A stretch of DNA of 64,000 bases from Proluteimonas flavola (lineage in GTDB: Bacteria; Pseudomonadota; Gammaproteobacteria; Xanthomonadales; Xanthomonadaceae), in the NCBI RefSeq assembly GCF_021191705.1, contig NZ_JAIWPU010000033.1:19727-83726 (forward strand). The letters run 5' to 3'. Under the pieces are notes generated by a model that had not been told where the DNA came from, ran no database searches, and worked only from the letters and a program-made list of their open reading frames with translations. Shown here in pieces: positions 8,422-17,076 of this stretch; the first letter of the stretch is position 1; the number at the start of each line of letters is the position of its first letter. The position numbers and the translations under genes are program-made.

Positions 8422-8898
8422 TCAGGCCCAAAGCACCGGCTTGGCCACCATCAGATAGAACACGGCCAGCATCGCGACGAAGGCCGGATAGCCGAGCAAC
8501 TCCCACCAGCGGGCGTAGCGCCAGTAGCGCTCCGGGAGCTCGGTCGCGTCGCGGCGTGCGGCGGCGGCCATCGCCGCCATGCGCAGTTGCAGCCACACGA
8601 CGGGCAGCCACAGGGCGCCGGTCAGCACAAACAGGATGAGTGACAGCGCAAGCCATGGCGTGTCCAGCGGCCAGCCCGCCCAATGGACGAGGTAGAGGCC
8701 GCTGGCGGGCTGGATCAGTACGGCCGGCGTCGTGAACCACCAGTCGGCGCGGACGACGAGCCGGGAGACCACCGCCTGCGCATCCAGGCTGCCGCTGCGG
8801 TTGGCGAAGAACATGTAGAACGCAGTGCCGAAGCCCGTACCGACCAGCACCACGCTGGACAGGACGTGGATCCATTTGACGATGAGGTAGGACGTCAT
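8422..8898 (-). CDS. DUF2269-like integral membrane protein
   Basis: 158 residues with four predicted membrane helices: LIVKWIHVLSSVVLVGTGFGTAFYMF, WWFTTPAVLIQPASGLYLVHW, WLALSLILFVLTGALWLPVVW and LGYPAFVAMLAVFYLMVAKP. The KWIHVLSS opening and the ExYWRYARWWELLGYPAF ending match the DUF2269 family of unknown function. The ATG at 8898 overlaps the stop of the upstream gene by four bases, so the three minus-strand genes here are translationally coupled. Confidence 0.8.
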   Translation of the reverse strand: MTSYLIVKWIHVLSSVVLVGTGFGTAFYMFFANRSGSLDAQAVVSRLVVRADWWFTTPAVLIQPASGLYLVHWAGWPLDTPWLALSLILFVLTGALWLPVVWLQLRMAAMAAAARRDATELPERYWRYARWWELLGYPAFVAMLAVFYLMVAKPVLWA

Positions 8899-9260
8899 GC
8901 CGATCTCCTGATCAGAATCCACAGTGCCGCGGCAATCGGCACGTTCTTCGTCAGTGGGCCGAGCGGGTGCAGCCACAGGGACGGGTCGAGCACGCTCGCC
9001 ACGACGGTCATCGCGACCATGAGCGCCAGTGCGATCCAGTAGATGCGGCGCGATGGCCAGCGCGCCATCGCGATGCCGACGAGCAGGTCGGCGCCTGCGC
9101 CGACGCTGATCAGAACGGTGACGAGGCGCGGGTCGGTGATGCCGGCCGTAGTCAGCAGCGCGGTGCTCTGGCCGTCGAACTCCAGCACGCTGACGGCTGC
9201 CGTCGCCAGCCAGACGAAGACCACGCCCATGCGCAACAGTGTGTCGTCGGACTTGCTCAT
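8895..9260 (-). CDS. DoxX-like small membrane protein
   Basis: 121 residues with four hydrophobic helices. GVVFVWLATAAVSVLEF, a GAGADLLVGIAM segment and DPSLWLHPLGPLTKNVPIAAALWILI resemble DoxX-like (DoxX_3) proteins. Function unknown. It is the middle gene of the operon and overlaps both neighbours by four bases (ATGA). Such proteins often accompany an NAD(P)-dependent oxidoreductase, as here. Confidence 0.7.
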   Translation of the reverse strand: MSKSDDTLLRMGVVFVWLATAAVSVLEFDGQSTALLTTAGITDPRLVTVLISVGAGADLLVGIAMARWPSRRIYWIALALMVAMTVVASVLDPSLWLHPLGPLTKNVPIAAALWILIRRSA

Positions 9261-10414
9261 GTCGAAGTCTCGCGCGCGCGTGCGGGATGGGCCGCGGGCA
9301 CGGCGCCGGACGTTTCGTCGTCCACGTCGGTGACCATGCCCCACCTGGCGAATTCGGGTGCGAACGCGTCGAGCGGCAGCAGGCCCGCGGCCGTATGGGC
9401 ACCCGCGGCGATATCCGCACCGGATGCGAGCATCCGCGCCAGCAGGATCGCCGCCATGCAGGGAATCTCGGGGCCGTCGTCGTTGTCGGCGGCGATGTGC
9501 CACGCGCGCGTCGCGGGGTGTCCGTCGGCGTCGAGGCCTTCGATGCGCACGACCATGCCGCCCAGCGGCGTGCCGAGCGGATCGGCCAGGCCACTGACGC
9601 GGTCCAGCAGGCCGGCCAGACGTTCCGGTCGCTTCAGCAGGCCGATGCCGTGCAGGGCGGCCAACGCGGCGAACGCACGCTGGGTGGCGGCGACTTCGAG
9701 TGCGGCCCGGAACATCACCCGGTCGCGCACACCGTAGCGCTCCGGGAACAGCTCCAGATCGGGGATGTCGCACAGCGCGCCGATGCGGGGCCGCAGCCGC
9801 TTGAACGTCACGCGCTCGGGCGCGGCCCAGCCGGGTGCCTGCGTCCACCGTCCGCCCTGCCAGACATCGATCGGCTTGCCGCAGTAACTCAGCACCGCGG
9901 CCAGCGTCGCCTTGCCACGTGGCGCGGTCTGCGCGGGCGCGATGCAGGTGTCGATCGCATGCACGGCCTGCCAGCCGGCGGACAGGTGATCGACGACGGC
10001 CGACGACAGCGCGGGCACCGTGCTCGCGCCACTGATGCCCACGCGTCCCGCCTGTTCGAATGCGTCCTGCAGCGCGGACGGAAAATCGCAGACGAATCGC
10101 CGGCCGTCGGCCAGGTCGATGTAATGCGCGCCGGCGTGGGCGGCCGCCTGCGCCACCGCGTACGACTGCGCCTGGAACGGGCCGGCGGTATGGATCACCA
10201 GGCCGATGCCATGTGCGGCCAGCGTCTGCGGGAAGTCGGGCGCCGTGCAGTCGATCGCAACGCCACTGGCACCACCGCCCAACGTGTCCGCGAGATGCCG
10301 CGCGCGTCCGAGGTTGCGTCCTGCGACCAGCAGTTCGATGTCGGCATCGCCCGCGAGCGCACGACAGATGCGGGTACCGAAATTGCCGTACCCGCCCAAC
10401 ACAAGCGTCTTCAT
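9257..10414 (-). CDS. Saccharopine dehydrogenase-like NAD(P)-binding protein
   Basis: 385 residues starting MKTLVLGGYGNFGTRICRALA, a Rossmann GGxGxxG fingerprint. It continues with ELLVAGRNLGRARHLADTL, VIHTAGPFQAQSYAVAQAA and HYIDLADGRRFVCDF, the pattern of the saccharopine-dehydrogenase-like NADP-binding family. The substrate cannot be told from sequence; many relatives are trans-acting enoyl reductases or of unknown role. First gene of a three-gene operon with the DoxX-like and DUF2269-like membrane proteins. The start was placed at the Met directly before the Rossmann strand. Confidence 0.85.
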   Translation of the reverse strand: MKTLVLGGYGNFGTRICRALAGDADIELLVAGRNLGRARHLADTLGGGASGVAIDCTAPDFPQTLAAHGIGLVIHTAGPFQAQSYAVAQAAAHAGAHYIDLADGRRFVCDFPSALQDAFEQAGRVGISGASTVPALSSAVVDHLSAGWQAVHAIDTCIAPAQTAPRGKATLAAVLSYCGKPIDVWQGGRWTQAPGWAAPERVTFKRLRPRIGALCDIPDLELFPERYGVRDRVMFRAALEVAATQRAFAALAALHGIGLLKRPERLAGLLDRVSGLADPLGTPLGGMVVRIEGLDADGHPATRAWHIAADNDDGPEIPCMAAILLARMLASGADIAAGAHTAAGLLPLDAFAPEFARWGMVTDVDDETSGAVPAAHPARARETST

Positions 10415-10519
10415 GCGTCTCCCCGTCACTCCTTTCGCCACTGTGCCCAGTATCGCCGATCCACAGGCAGGCACGGTCCGCATATCGAGGCGGACGGAGG
10501 CGTTCCGGGCTTTCGGAAT

Positions 10520-10698
10520 CGAATGCGATGGTGCCGTTGAAGCTTGCCAGTGGCGACATCCAGTGCGGCAAACAAGGAGGTCGTGCCATGGCGCTTGTCA
10601 TCGTGCGTGCGCCACGCAGGCTGGCCGAAGGTCAGCGGCAGGCCTGGCTGGATGCCAGAATCCCGGTCGAAGACGCGTGCACCCAGGCTGATTCTCAT
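10520..10698 (-). pseudogene. IS630-family transposase fragment
   Basis: Read on the minus strand, residues [20 protein letters not shown] followed by [17 protein letters not shown] and QRHHR correspond to the IS630 DDE-transposase segment usually written as QPGLPLKxG, THDYKRHGTTTLFAAL and RHR. Only about 60 residues remain, with no DDE context on either side. It is a scar of an insertion between the oxidoreductase operon and the MocR gene. Confidence 0.7.
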
Positions 10699-10731
10699 CG
10701 AAACAATCGTCCGTGAAGCCTTTCGTCCGGA

Positions 10732-12150
10732 TCAGGATGAGCGCATCAGGCATTCCCTGAGAGCAGGAAGTGCCTGGCGGGCAAGCGTCGAAGGAATATT
10801 GAAGCGCATGTGCGATTCCATTTCAGGCGATAACGAGAATGCCGATCCCGGAGCCGTCTGGAATCCCCTGGTCGCCATTGCGTCGGCAACCCTGTCGGCA
10901 TTCCTGTCGTTTCCCAATGTGCCCCACAGATATAGCCCGTCGGAAGACGCCCGCATGTCGCATCCCATCTCGGAAAGCGCTGAATGCACGTCCTTTCGGG
11001 CGCTCTGCAATCGATTGCGCAGTTGGTCGCAATGGTGACGATATCTGCCTTCCGACAGAATGCGATAGACGATGCGTTCGTTGAGAAGCGGGCCGTGGAT
11101 CGCCCCCACTGATTTGAAAAGCAGGATGCGCGCAACATGTTCAGGGTGAGCGGCGATGAAGCCCGAGCGAAGTGCGGGTGCAATCGTCTTCGAGAAGCTT
11201 CCGATGTGAATCACCCGCTGAAGCTGATCCAGCGTTGCAAGCCTGACGGTGTTGCCATTGCCCGTCATGGGGGACAGGTCGCCGTAGGTATCGTCGTCGA
11301 CGATCAGGAGATCGAAAGCGTCCGCGATCTTGAGAATCTGATGCGCCTTGTGTGGGGAAAGATTGGTCGATGTGGGGTTTTGCAGGATCGAGCTGCAGAA
11401 AAAAGCGCGTGGCTTGTATCTTTCGCAGACCGCTTGCAGCGCATCGAGGTCGGGCCCGTCATGGCGTCGCGGTACACGTACGATCTCCAGCCCGCTGGCA
11501 AGCAGGCGTTGTACATGGATGAAAGGTGCCGGATCTTCTACGGCGACATATTGCCCCGGGAAGAAGTGGGACCAGATCACCAGGTGCAGGGCGTCGGCCG
11601 CACCGGCGCTCGTGATGATCTGTGAGGGCAGCGCATCGATGCCTTGTTCCAGAAGCTTGCATTGGAGTTGCTGACGCAATGGCAGGTAGCCATTGGGGTC
11701 GGCATAGCCACCGAGGGCGCCGGAGGTGATCTTCTTGAGGCTGCGAAGGGCGTCGAGGACGGCACTGTGATCCATCCAGTCGTCCGGGAAGAGACCGTCG
11801 CCTGGATTCGGACGTGAGGTGTCCTGCAGAAGAAGTTGGCGCCAGCGTCCATGCGACCCGGTCGTCCCCGTCCATTCCTTGCCGGTCAGCGCATCTGGAA
11901 CATTGGGCCGCTGTCCGCTTCGTTTGATGAAAAAGCCCGAGCCGCGACGTGGTTCAAGGTAACCCAGCGCGACCAGTTTGTCGTAGGCGCGCAGGACGGT
12001 TTCATTGCTGACCCCGCAATCGCGCGCGAACTGACGCACTGACGGAAGTTTTGATCCCTGTGGCCATTCGCCCTTGCGAATGCGCTTGGTGACTGTCTGG
12101 GCAATCCGGTCGACCAGAGTGCCGTTGTTGGGTCGGGCAGTGCTGTTCAA
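10732..12150 (-). CDS. MocR-type regulator: GntR winged helix fused to an aminotransferase domain
   Basis: 472 residues. The N-terminal GntR helix-turn-helix (GSKLPSVRQFARDCGVSNETVLRAYDKL at about 33-60, then EPRRGSGFF) is followed by a fold-type I aminotransferase domain with GGYADPNGYLPLRQQL, SAGAADALHLV, DDTYGDLSP and the PLP-lysine motif GSFSKTIAP (K321). MocR proteins sense an amino acid, amine or PLP and switch a divergent operon. Here the divergent gene is a TonB receptor 246 bp away that heads a putative peptide-uptake operon, so this protein is its probable regulator. Confidence 0.9.
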   Translation of the reverse strand: MNSTARPNNGTLVDRIAQTVTKRIRKGEWPQGSKLPSVRQFARDCGVSNETVLRAYDKLVALGYLEPRRGSGFFIKRSGQRPNVPDALTGKEWTGTTGSHGRWRQLLLQDTSRPNPGDGLFPDDWMDHSAVLDALRSLKKITSGALGGYADPNGYLPLRQQLQCKLLEQGIDALPSQIITSAGAADALHLVIWSHFFPGQYVAVEDPAPFIHVQRLLASGLEIVRVPRRHDGPDLDALQAVCERYKPRAFFCSSILQNPTSTNLSPHKAHQILKIADAFDLLIVDDDTYGDLSPMTGNGNTVRLATLDQLQRVIHIGSFSKTIAPALRSGFIAAHPEHVARILLFKSVGAIHGPLLNERIVYRILSEGRYRHHCDQLRNRLQSARKDVHSALSEMGCDMRASSDGLYLWGTLGNDRNADRVADAMATRGFQTAPGSAFSLSPEMESHMRFNIPSTLARQALPALRECLMRSS

Positions 12151-12189
12151 GGTGGCCGGTCGTCCAGATCGCCATGTTGATTTTCCGTC

Positions 12190-12247
12190 AACTGTATTGC
12201 TTCATCCGGCATGACAGTTACGGGGTTGTACTGGGGAACTGTACTGC
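12190..12247. promoter_or_regulatory. Candidate MocR operator with direct repeats
   Basis: The intergenic region 12151-12396 carries AACTGTATTGC at 12190-12200 and AACTGTACTGC at 12237-12247, 47 bases apart, with an inverted half-site (ACAGTT) between them at about 12213. MocR/GabR-type regulators usually bind two direct repeats in such divergent regions. The rest of the 246-bp gap shows no gene. Confidence 0.45.
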
Positions 12248-12396
12248 ATTCTGCAGCGCGCATCTCACCATAGTGAAGGCGTGCCTGCGTGCCGGGGGAT
12301 GGAGCGCGGACCGGCACGGATCTTCATATTCCGGCGGACATCCGATCGCGAGACCGCCTCCAGCCAACCGGCACCACCATCTGCCCGAGGATCGCC

Positions 12397-14751
12397 ATGT
12401 CCCGTTCAGTCTTGTGCAATTGTTCGTGCCTCAAGGTTTCACTGTTGTGCAGCGCCCTCCTGTTGGCGATCGGATCGCCGGCACATGCCCAGACGGCACC
12501 TTCGTCTTCCGCTGTGTCCGAGGCCACCGGCGAGTATTCGATTCCATCGGGACCTTTGGCGGGTACGTTGCGCGAAATCTCTCGCGTCAGCGGCAGGGCG
12601 ATCCGTTTCGAGGCGCGCGATGTCCAGGACGTTCAGGCGCCTGCGATCGAGGGGCGGCGGCATGCGATTGCGGCTGTGCAGGAGGCGATTTCGGCAAGCG
12701 GACTGACCATGGCGACCCTGGCCAACGGGGACCTCCGTGTCTTCTTGCCCCAACTGGGTACCGTGAGCGTCACCGCCGTGCGTGATGAGGCGGAGACCGG
12801 CTTCAAGGCTTCTGGTTCCGATACCGCGACCCGCAGCGGTGCGGACTTGCTCGATGTCCCACAGGCGATCACCGTCATTACCGCCAAGGTCATCGAAACC
12901 CAGCAGGCGCTGAGCGTGCAGGACGTGCTGCAGAATGTGGCGGGCGTGATCACGCGTCCGACCGTGCAGGGCGCGGCTTATTCCATCCGCGGCTTTACGC
13001 AGGGCAGTACGCTGTCCAACGGCGTCAGCAATCCCTACGCCAGCAGCAGCAACATCGCGAGCGTTGAGCGCGTCGAGATCCTGAAGGGGCCGCAGGCCAT
13101 CCTGTCGGGCGGCAGTTCTCTTGGAGGAGGCATCAACATCGTCACCAAGAAGCCGACCACCGAGACTGTGCGGGACCTGGCCATCCAGTATGGATCGAAG
13201 GTGGATGCCAGCGTTTCGCTTGATCTGGCCGGTGCCATGAGCGAGGACAGGACGCTCAGCTACCGCGTGATCGGGTCGATCGCGCGGGCAGAGCGGAGCG
13301 ACGCCGGCTTCGATGGCCGCGAGAAAGACTACCTGTTGGCCCAGGTGCGCTGGAAGGATGACGCAACCGACTTCATCGCGGGCGTGTCCTATGACGACCA
13401 GCGCCAGGCGCTTGGACGCAATACCTACGCATTGGGCGGCAGCATCCAACCGATTCCAGCGATACGTCTCGGGGCGAAGCAAGACGGCATCCAAGTGCGC
13501 AGCAAGGCGCTGTCCTACAGTGTCGAGCATGCGTTCTCGCCTGCGGTGACCCTGGTCAGCCGGGCGCAGTACACCCAGACCGAGCAGGATTTGAATGTCT
13601 GGGGTGCGCGGTTTCCGATCAGCACTGCCGACATGCGGCTGATGTTCGGCAACAGCAACAGTGTCTCGGAATTCGACACGCTCAGCGGCGACCACTACCT
13701 GCGCCTGTCGTTCGAGACCGGGCCGCTTCACCACACGCTGTCGACAGGTCTGAACCACTCCCGCACCCAGAATGTCCTGTACGGATACAGCGGACCGACG
13801 GTTCCCGTTTCGGTCTACGGGGATTCGCAGCCCGCGTTCCCCACGCTCACGCGCAATGCAGACACCCTGTATGCGATATCGGATCTGCCGAGCGAGCAAT
13901 ACGCATTGTTCGCCCAGGACCTGATCCGCTTCGGCGACTGGAATCTACTGCTTGGCCTGCGGCGCAGCGAGTTCAAGAGCGGTCCTACCTCGACGACCTA
14001 CCCGCAATTCGGAATCGTCCAGACGACCGCCGAAGAAACACTGACCAAGACCACGCCGAACGCAGGCCTGGTCTATCACCTGACCTCCAACGTTTCACTG
14101 TACGCGAGCTATGCCGAGGGCTTCCTGCCTCAGGCCAGTGCACGCCGATGCGATGGCGGAATCGGCTTTCCCCCGATGGAAACGGAGAACAAGGAACTCG
14201 GCGTCAAAGTCAACAGCCGCGACGGCGCATTCGCATGGACGGCCGCGGGCTTCCAGCTCGATCAGTCCAACAGGCCCGAGTACATCAACAGCCAGGACTG
14301 CTCGACCCTGCGCGACGGGCAACGGGTGCGTGGATTCGAAACCGAGGCGTCGGGCCGCCTTTTGCCGGGCTGGAACCTGATCGCCAATTACACCTATACC
14401 GCCTCGAAGGACATGGGCGACGAGCGCCTGGTGCCGACCGCCCAGCCGCGCCACCAGGGAAGTGTCTGGACGACCTGGGACTTTCATCACGGTGCGATGG
14501 AGGGGCTGGGGCTGGCGTTGGGCATCAGTGCCTACAGCGAGGCCAGGATCGGTACCCTCGCCACCAGCCCCATGGCGCCAGGCGGTGCCAGGGTGGACGT
14601 CGGTGCATCGTACGCACAGGACGACTGGTCGCTACGGCTGGGCGTGAAGAACCTGTTCGATCGTGATCTCTACGGGTACTCCTCATCGGAAATATATGTG
14701 CCCGTGCAGGAGGGCCGCACCATGAGCATGACCTTCCGCAAGAGCTTCTGA
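12397..14751 (+). CDS. TonB-dependent siderophore-type receptor with STN domain
   Basis: 784 residues. The ATG at 12397 has GAGG about six bases upstream and opens a clean signal peptide ending SPAHAQT. An STN domain (YSIPSGPLAGTLREISRVSG, about 48-115) precedes the plug (LLDVPQAITVITAKVIETQQ, VQDVLQNVAGV, SIRGFTQGST, VERVEILKGPQAILSGGSSL, GGINIVTKKPT) and a barrel ending in KSF. The plug is of the FhuE/FpvA siderophore-receptor type. The downstream genes (peptide transporter, thioredoxin, peptidase) argue for a peptidic ligand, perhaps a peptide siderophore or antibiotic. No FecI/FecR pair is adjacent although an STN domain is present. Confidence 0.92.
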   Translation: MSRSVLCNCSCLKVSLLCSALLLAIGSPAHAQTAPSSSAVSEATGEYSIPSGPLAGTLREISRVSGRAIRFEARDVQDVQAPAIEGRRHAIAAVQEAISASGLTMATLANGDLRVFLPQLGTVSVTAVRDEAETGFKASGSDTATRSGADLLDVPQAITVITAKVIETQQALSVQDVLQNVAGVITRPTVQGAAYSIRGFTQGSTLSNGVSNPYASSSNIASVERVEILKGPQAILSGGSSLGGGINIVTKKPTTETVRDLAIQYGSKVDASVSLDLAGAMSEDRTLSYRVIGSIARAERSDAGFDGREKDYLLAQVRWKDDATDFIAGVSYDDQRQALGRNTYALGGSIQPIPAIRLGAKQDGIQVRSKALSYSVEHAFSPAVTLVSRAQYTQTEQDLNVWGARFPISTADMRLMFGNSNSVSEFDTLSGDHYLRLSFETGPLHHTLSTGLNHSRTQNVLYGYSGPTVPVSVYGDSQPAFPTLTRNADTLYAISDLPSEQYALFAQDLIRFGDWNLLLGLRRSEFKSGPTSTTYPQFGIVQTTAEETLTKTTPNAGLVYHLTSNVSLYASYAEGFLPQASARRCDGGIGFPPMETENKELGVKVNSRDGAFAWTAAGFQLDQSNRPEYINSQDCSTLRDGQRVRGFETEASGRLLPGWNLIANYTYTASKDMGDERLVPTAQPRHQGSVWTTWDFHHGAMEGLGLALGISAYSEARIGTLATSPMAPGGARVDVGASYAQDDWSLRLGVKNLFDRDLYGYSSSEIYVPVQEGRTMSMTFRKSF

Positions 14752-14780
14752 TCCTGACGGACGTCGGCCACGTCCTGATG

Positions 14781-14812
14781 ACCGCCTCCGTGGCCGATGG
14801 CCCGGAGGCGGT
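14781..14812 (+). terminator. Intergenic hairpin between receptor and ABC transporter
   Basis: ACCGCCTCCG and CGGAGGCGGT form a perfect ten-pair stem around a 12-base loop that itself contains GGCC/GGCC. There is no T-run after it. It may be a partial terminator or an mRNA-stabilising hairpin that lowers transporter expression relative to the receptor. Confidence 0.5.
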
Positions 14813-14835
14813 GCCGCGTCCATAGCTGGTGCCGC

Positions 14836-16581
14836 ATGACCCTCGAAATCGATCAAGCGTCCCGCCCCGGTGTCCTGGGCATCCTGCTCCCGTACTGGAA
14901 GTCCCGGCAGAGCCGCGCGGGCTGGATCCTGCTCGCCATGCTGCTGGTGCTGATGTTCTTCGGCGTCTATGTCGCGATCTGGTCCAATCGGCTGGATGGC
15001 GAGGTCGTCGATGCGATGGTCGCGCGTCAATGGGACGGATTGTGGCAGGTGCTGCTGGCGGCCCTGGGTGTCAGTCTGCTGGCGATCATGACCAGTCTGC
15101 TCGCGTCCTATCTCGGTCACGAAATGCTGAGGTACCAGTGGCGCAGCTGGATGACGAAGTGGTACCTGGATGCGTGGACACGGCATCGTGCCTATTACGG
15201 CATAGAGCGCGACGGCACTCTGGACAACGCCGACCAGCGGATTTCGGAAGACATCGAAAAGTTCGTCCAGCTGACCTTGACGCTGAGCCTCAGCACGATT
15301 CGCGTGGTGGTGACCACGGTGTCCTTCACGGCCTTGCTGTGGACCCTTTCGGGAGCGCTCGAGTTCAGCGTCGGCGGCCGCCAGTTCTCGATCCCCGGTT
15401 ACATGGTGTACCTGGCGTATGCGTATGCCATCGGCAGCCTGCTGATTTCCCATTACACGGGGCGGCCGCTGATCGGCCTGTTCAATCGCAGGCAGACCGT
15501 GGAGGCGGACTTCCGCTATCGCGGCATGCAGTTGCGCGAGAACGCCGAGCAGGTGGCCTTCTATGATGGCGGCGAGCGCGAGCGCCAGCGCCTGCTCGCA
15601 AGCTTCGAGGACGTGAAGAGCAACTGGCGCGACATCATGGTCCGGACCAGCAAGATGATGCTGGCTCGCGATGTGTACGTGCAGACCGGATCGTTCCTGC
15701 CGGCGATCGCCTCGCTGCCACGTTATCTCTCGGGCGCGATCAGTCTGGGCGACGTGACCCGGATCACTGGCGCGTTCAACACCTTGACCTCGAATCTCTC
15801 GTTCTTCACCCAGGCCTATGTGGGGTTTGCGGAGTGGCGGGCGGTCGGCAATCGACTGCGCGATCTTTCCGCCGCCATCCATCATTCCGACAGCATGCCG
15901 CGAGGGATTGCGGTGGAGCGCGGTGCACAGTCCGAACTCCACGCCGGGCCAATCGCACTGGCGCAACCGTCGGGTGAGCCGATCTCCAGCGTGCCGCCGC
16001 TGCGGATCGGACGTGGCGAGCGCTGGTTGATACGGGGCATGTCCGGGGCGGGAAAGAGCACGCTGTTGCGTGCCGTCGCCGGCATCTGGCCGCATGGGCA
16101 GGGACGCGTCGAATGGCCGGCCGGCGCACATCTGATGTTCCTGCCACAGCGCAGTTACATTCCCTACGGCACATTGAAGGCGGCGCTTTGCTACCCCGGA
16201 GAAGCACCTGCGTTTTCCGATCAGGTCTGCCGCGAGGTCCTGGAAGCGGTCCGGTTGCCGGTGCTGGTCGAACGCCTGCATGACACCGATCGCTGGCAAC
16301 AGCGATTGTCCGGAGGCGAGCAGCAACGCCTGGCGATCGCGCGCGCCTTGTTGCATCGGCCCGACTACTTGTTCCTGGACGAGGCGACCAGTGCGCTCGA
16401 TCCGGACACTGAGCAGGCGCTCTATGCCGCCTTGCTGGAGCGGCTGCCCGCGACGGCCGTGATCAGCGTGGCCCATCGCACGGAGTTGGAGCGCTTCCAC
16501 GACCAGGTGCTGGAGATCGAAGGCGTCGTCCGGGCCGGGGACGCAATCGCGGACGTGAGCCCCCGTTCGCCCTCGCCATGA
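14836..16581 (+). CDS. SbmA/BacA (ABC_membrane_2)-type peptide ABC transporter, permease-ATPase fusion
   Basis: 581 residues. The N-terminal membrane domain has about six helices and the family signature YQWRSWMTKWYLDAWTRHRA followed by GTLDNADQRISEDIEKF, typical of SbmA/BacA/YddA transporters. The ATPase domain carries Walker A GMSGAGKST (K407), LSGGEQQRLAIARALL and Walker B LFLDEATSALD (D515). SbmA and BacA themselves lack the ATPase and import peptide antibiotics; the fused YddA/ExsE-like form also occurs with siderophore loci. Its place after a TonB receptor suggests the next step of peptide import across the inner membrane, though export cannot be excluded. Confidence 0.88.
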   Translation: MTLEIDQASRPGVLGILLPYWKSRQSRAGWILLAMLLVLMFFGVYVAIWSNRLDGEVVDAMVARQWDGLWQVLLAALGVSLLAIMTSLLASYLGHEMLRYQWRSWMTKWYLDAWTRHRAYYGIERDGTLDNADQRISEDIEKFVQLTLTLSLSTIRVVVTTVSFTALLWTLSGALEFSVGGRQFSIPGYMVYLAYAYAIGSLLISHYTGRPLIGLFNRRQTVEADFRYRGMQLRENAEQVAFYDGGERERQRLLASFEDVKSNWRDIMVRTSKMMLARDVYVQTGSFLPAIASLPRYLSGAISLGDVTRITGAFNTLTSNLSFFTQAYVGFAEWRAVGNRLRDLSAAIHHSDSMPRGIAVERGAQSELHAGPIALAQPSGEPISSVPPLRIGRGERWLIRGMSGAGKSTLLRAVAGIWPHGQGRVEWPAGAHLMFLPQRSYIPYGTLKAALCYPGEAPAFSDQVCREVLEAVRLPVLVERLHDTDRWQQRLSGGEQQRLAIARALLHRPDYLFLDEATSALDPDTEQALYAALLERLPATAVISVAHRTELERFHDQVLEIEGVVRAGDAIADVSPRSPSP

Positions 16582-16743
16582 GGGGCATGCGTATTTGCCA
16601 TCCACCTTCTTCCATTCCAATTCCTGGTTTGCCGGATGCCGCAGGCATTGGTCGAACCCCTGAACAGTGCACGTCCGCATAGCGGGCAGCGACCGCGGGC
16701 CAGTCCCGCATATCCATAGAACCGATCTCGAGGGAGAATGCTT
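16578..16743 (+). other. Gap between transporter and thioredoxin with possible small reading frames
   Basis: This spacer is unusually long for an otherwise tightly packed operon. An ATG overlapping the transporter stop (ATGA at 16578) opens a 34-codon frame ending at 16682 (MRGMRICHPPSSIPIPG at its start, one later Cys). A second frame yields a Pro/Arg-rich peptide ending SPAYP just before 16719. Neither has a recognised family. They may be chance frames. Confidence 0.2.
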
Positions 16744-17076
16744 GTGTCCAATCACGTGATCCAGGTCACCGATGCCAGTTTCGAGCAGCAGGTGCTGCGT
16801 TCGAAGAGCCCTGTGCTGGTGGACTTCTGGGCCGAATGGTGTGGCCCGTGCAAACAGTTGTTGCCGATTCTCGACGACGTGGCCGACCAGTACGCCGGTG
16901 AGGCGCTGATCTGCAAGATCAATGCCGACGAGAACAAGGGCACCGCGGACAGTTTCAATGTCCGCGGCCTGCCGACGATGATCCTGTTCGTCGATGGCGT
17001 GGAGAAGCAACGCATCCTCGGCTTGACCTCGAAGAGCCGTATTGCCGCCGTCCTCGACCAGGCGCTCGAGGCGTGA
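16744..17076 (+). CDS. Thioredoxin
   Basis: 110 residues from the GTG at 16744. This start is preferred over the ATG at 16738 because the GGGAG ribosome site (16732-16736) sits seven bases before the GTG and only one base before the ATG, and MSNHVIQVTDASF matches the usual thioredoxin opening. The active site is FWAEWCGPCK (C33, C36) and the cis-proline loop is RGLPTMILF. It has no signal peptide, so it is cytosolic. Lying between a peptide transporter and a peptidase, it could reduce disulfides in an imported peptide before cleavage. The next gene overlaps by four bases. Confidence 0.93.
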   Translation: MSNHVIQVTDASFEQQVLRSKSPVLVDFWAEWCGPCKQLLPILDDVADQYAGEALICKINADENKGTADSFNVRGLPTMILFVDGVEKQRILGLTSKSRIAAVLDQALEA

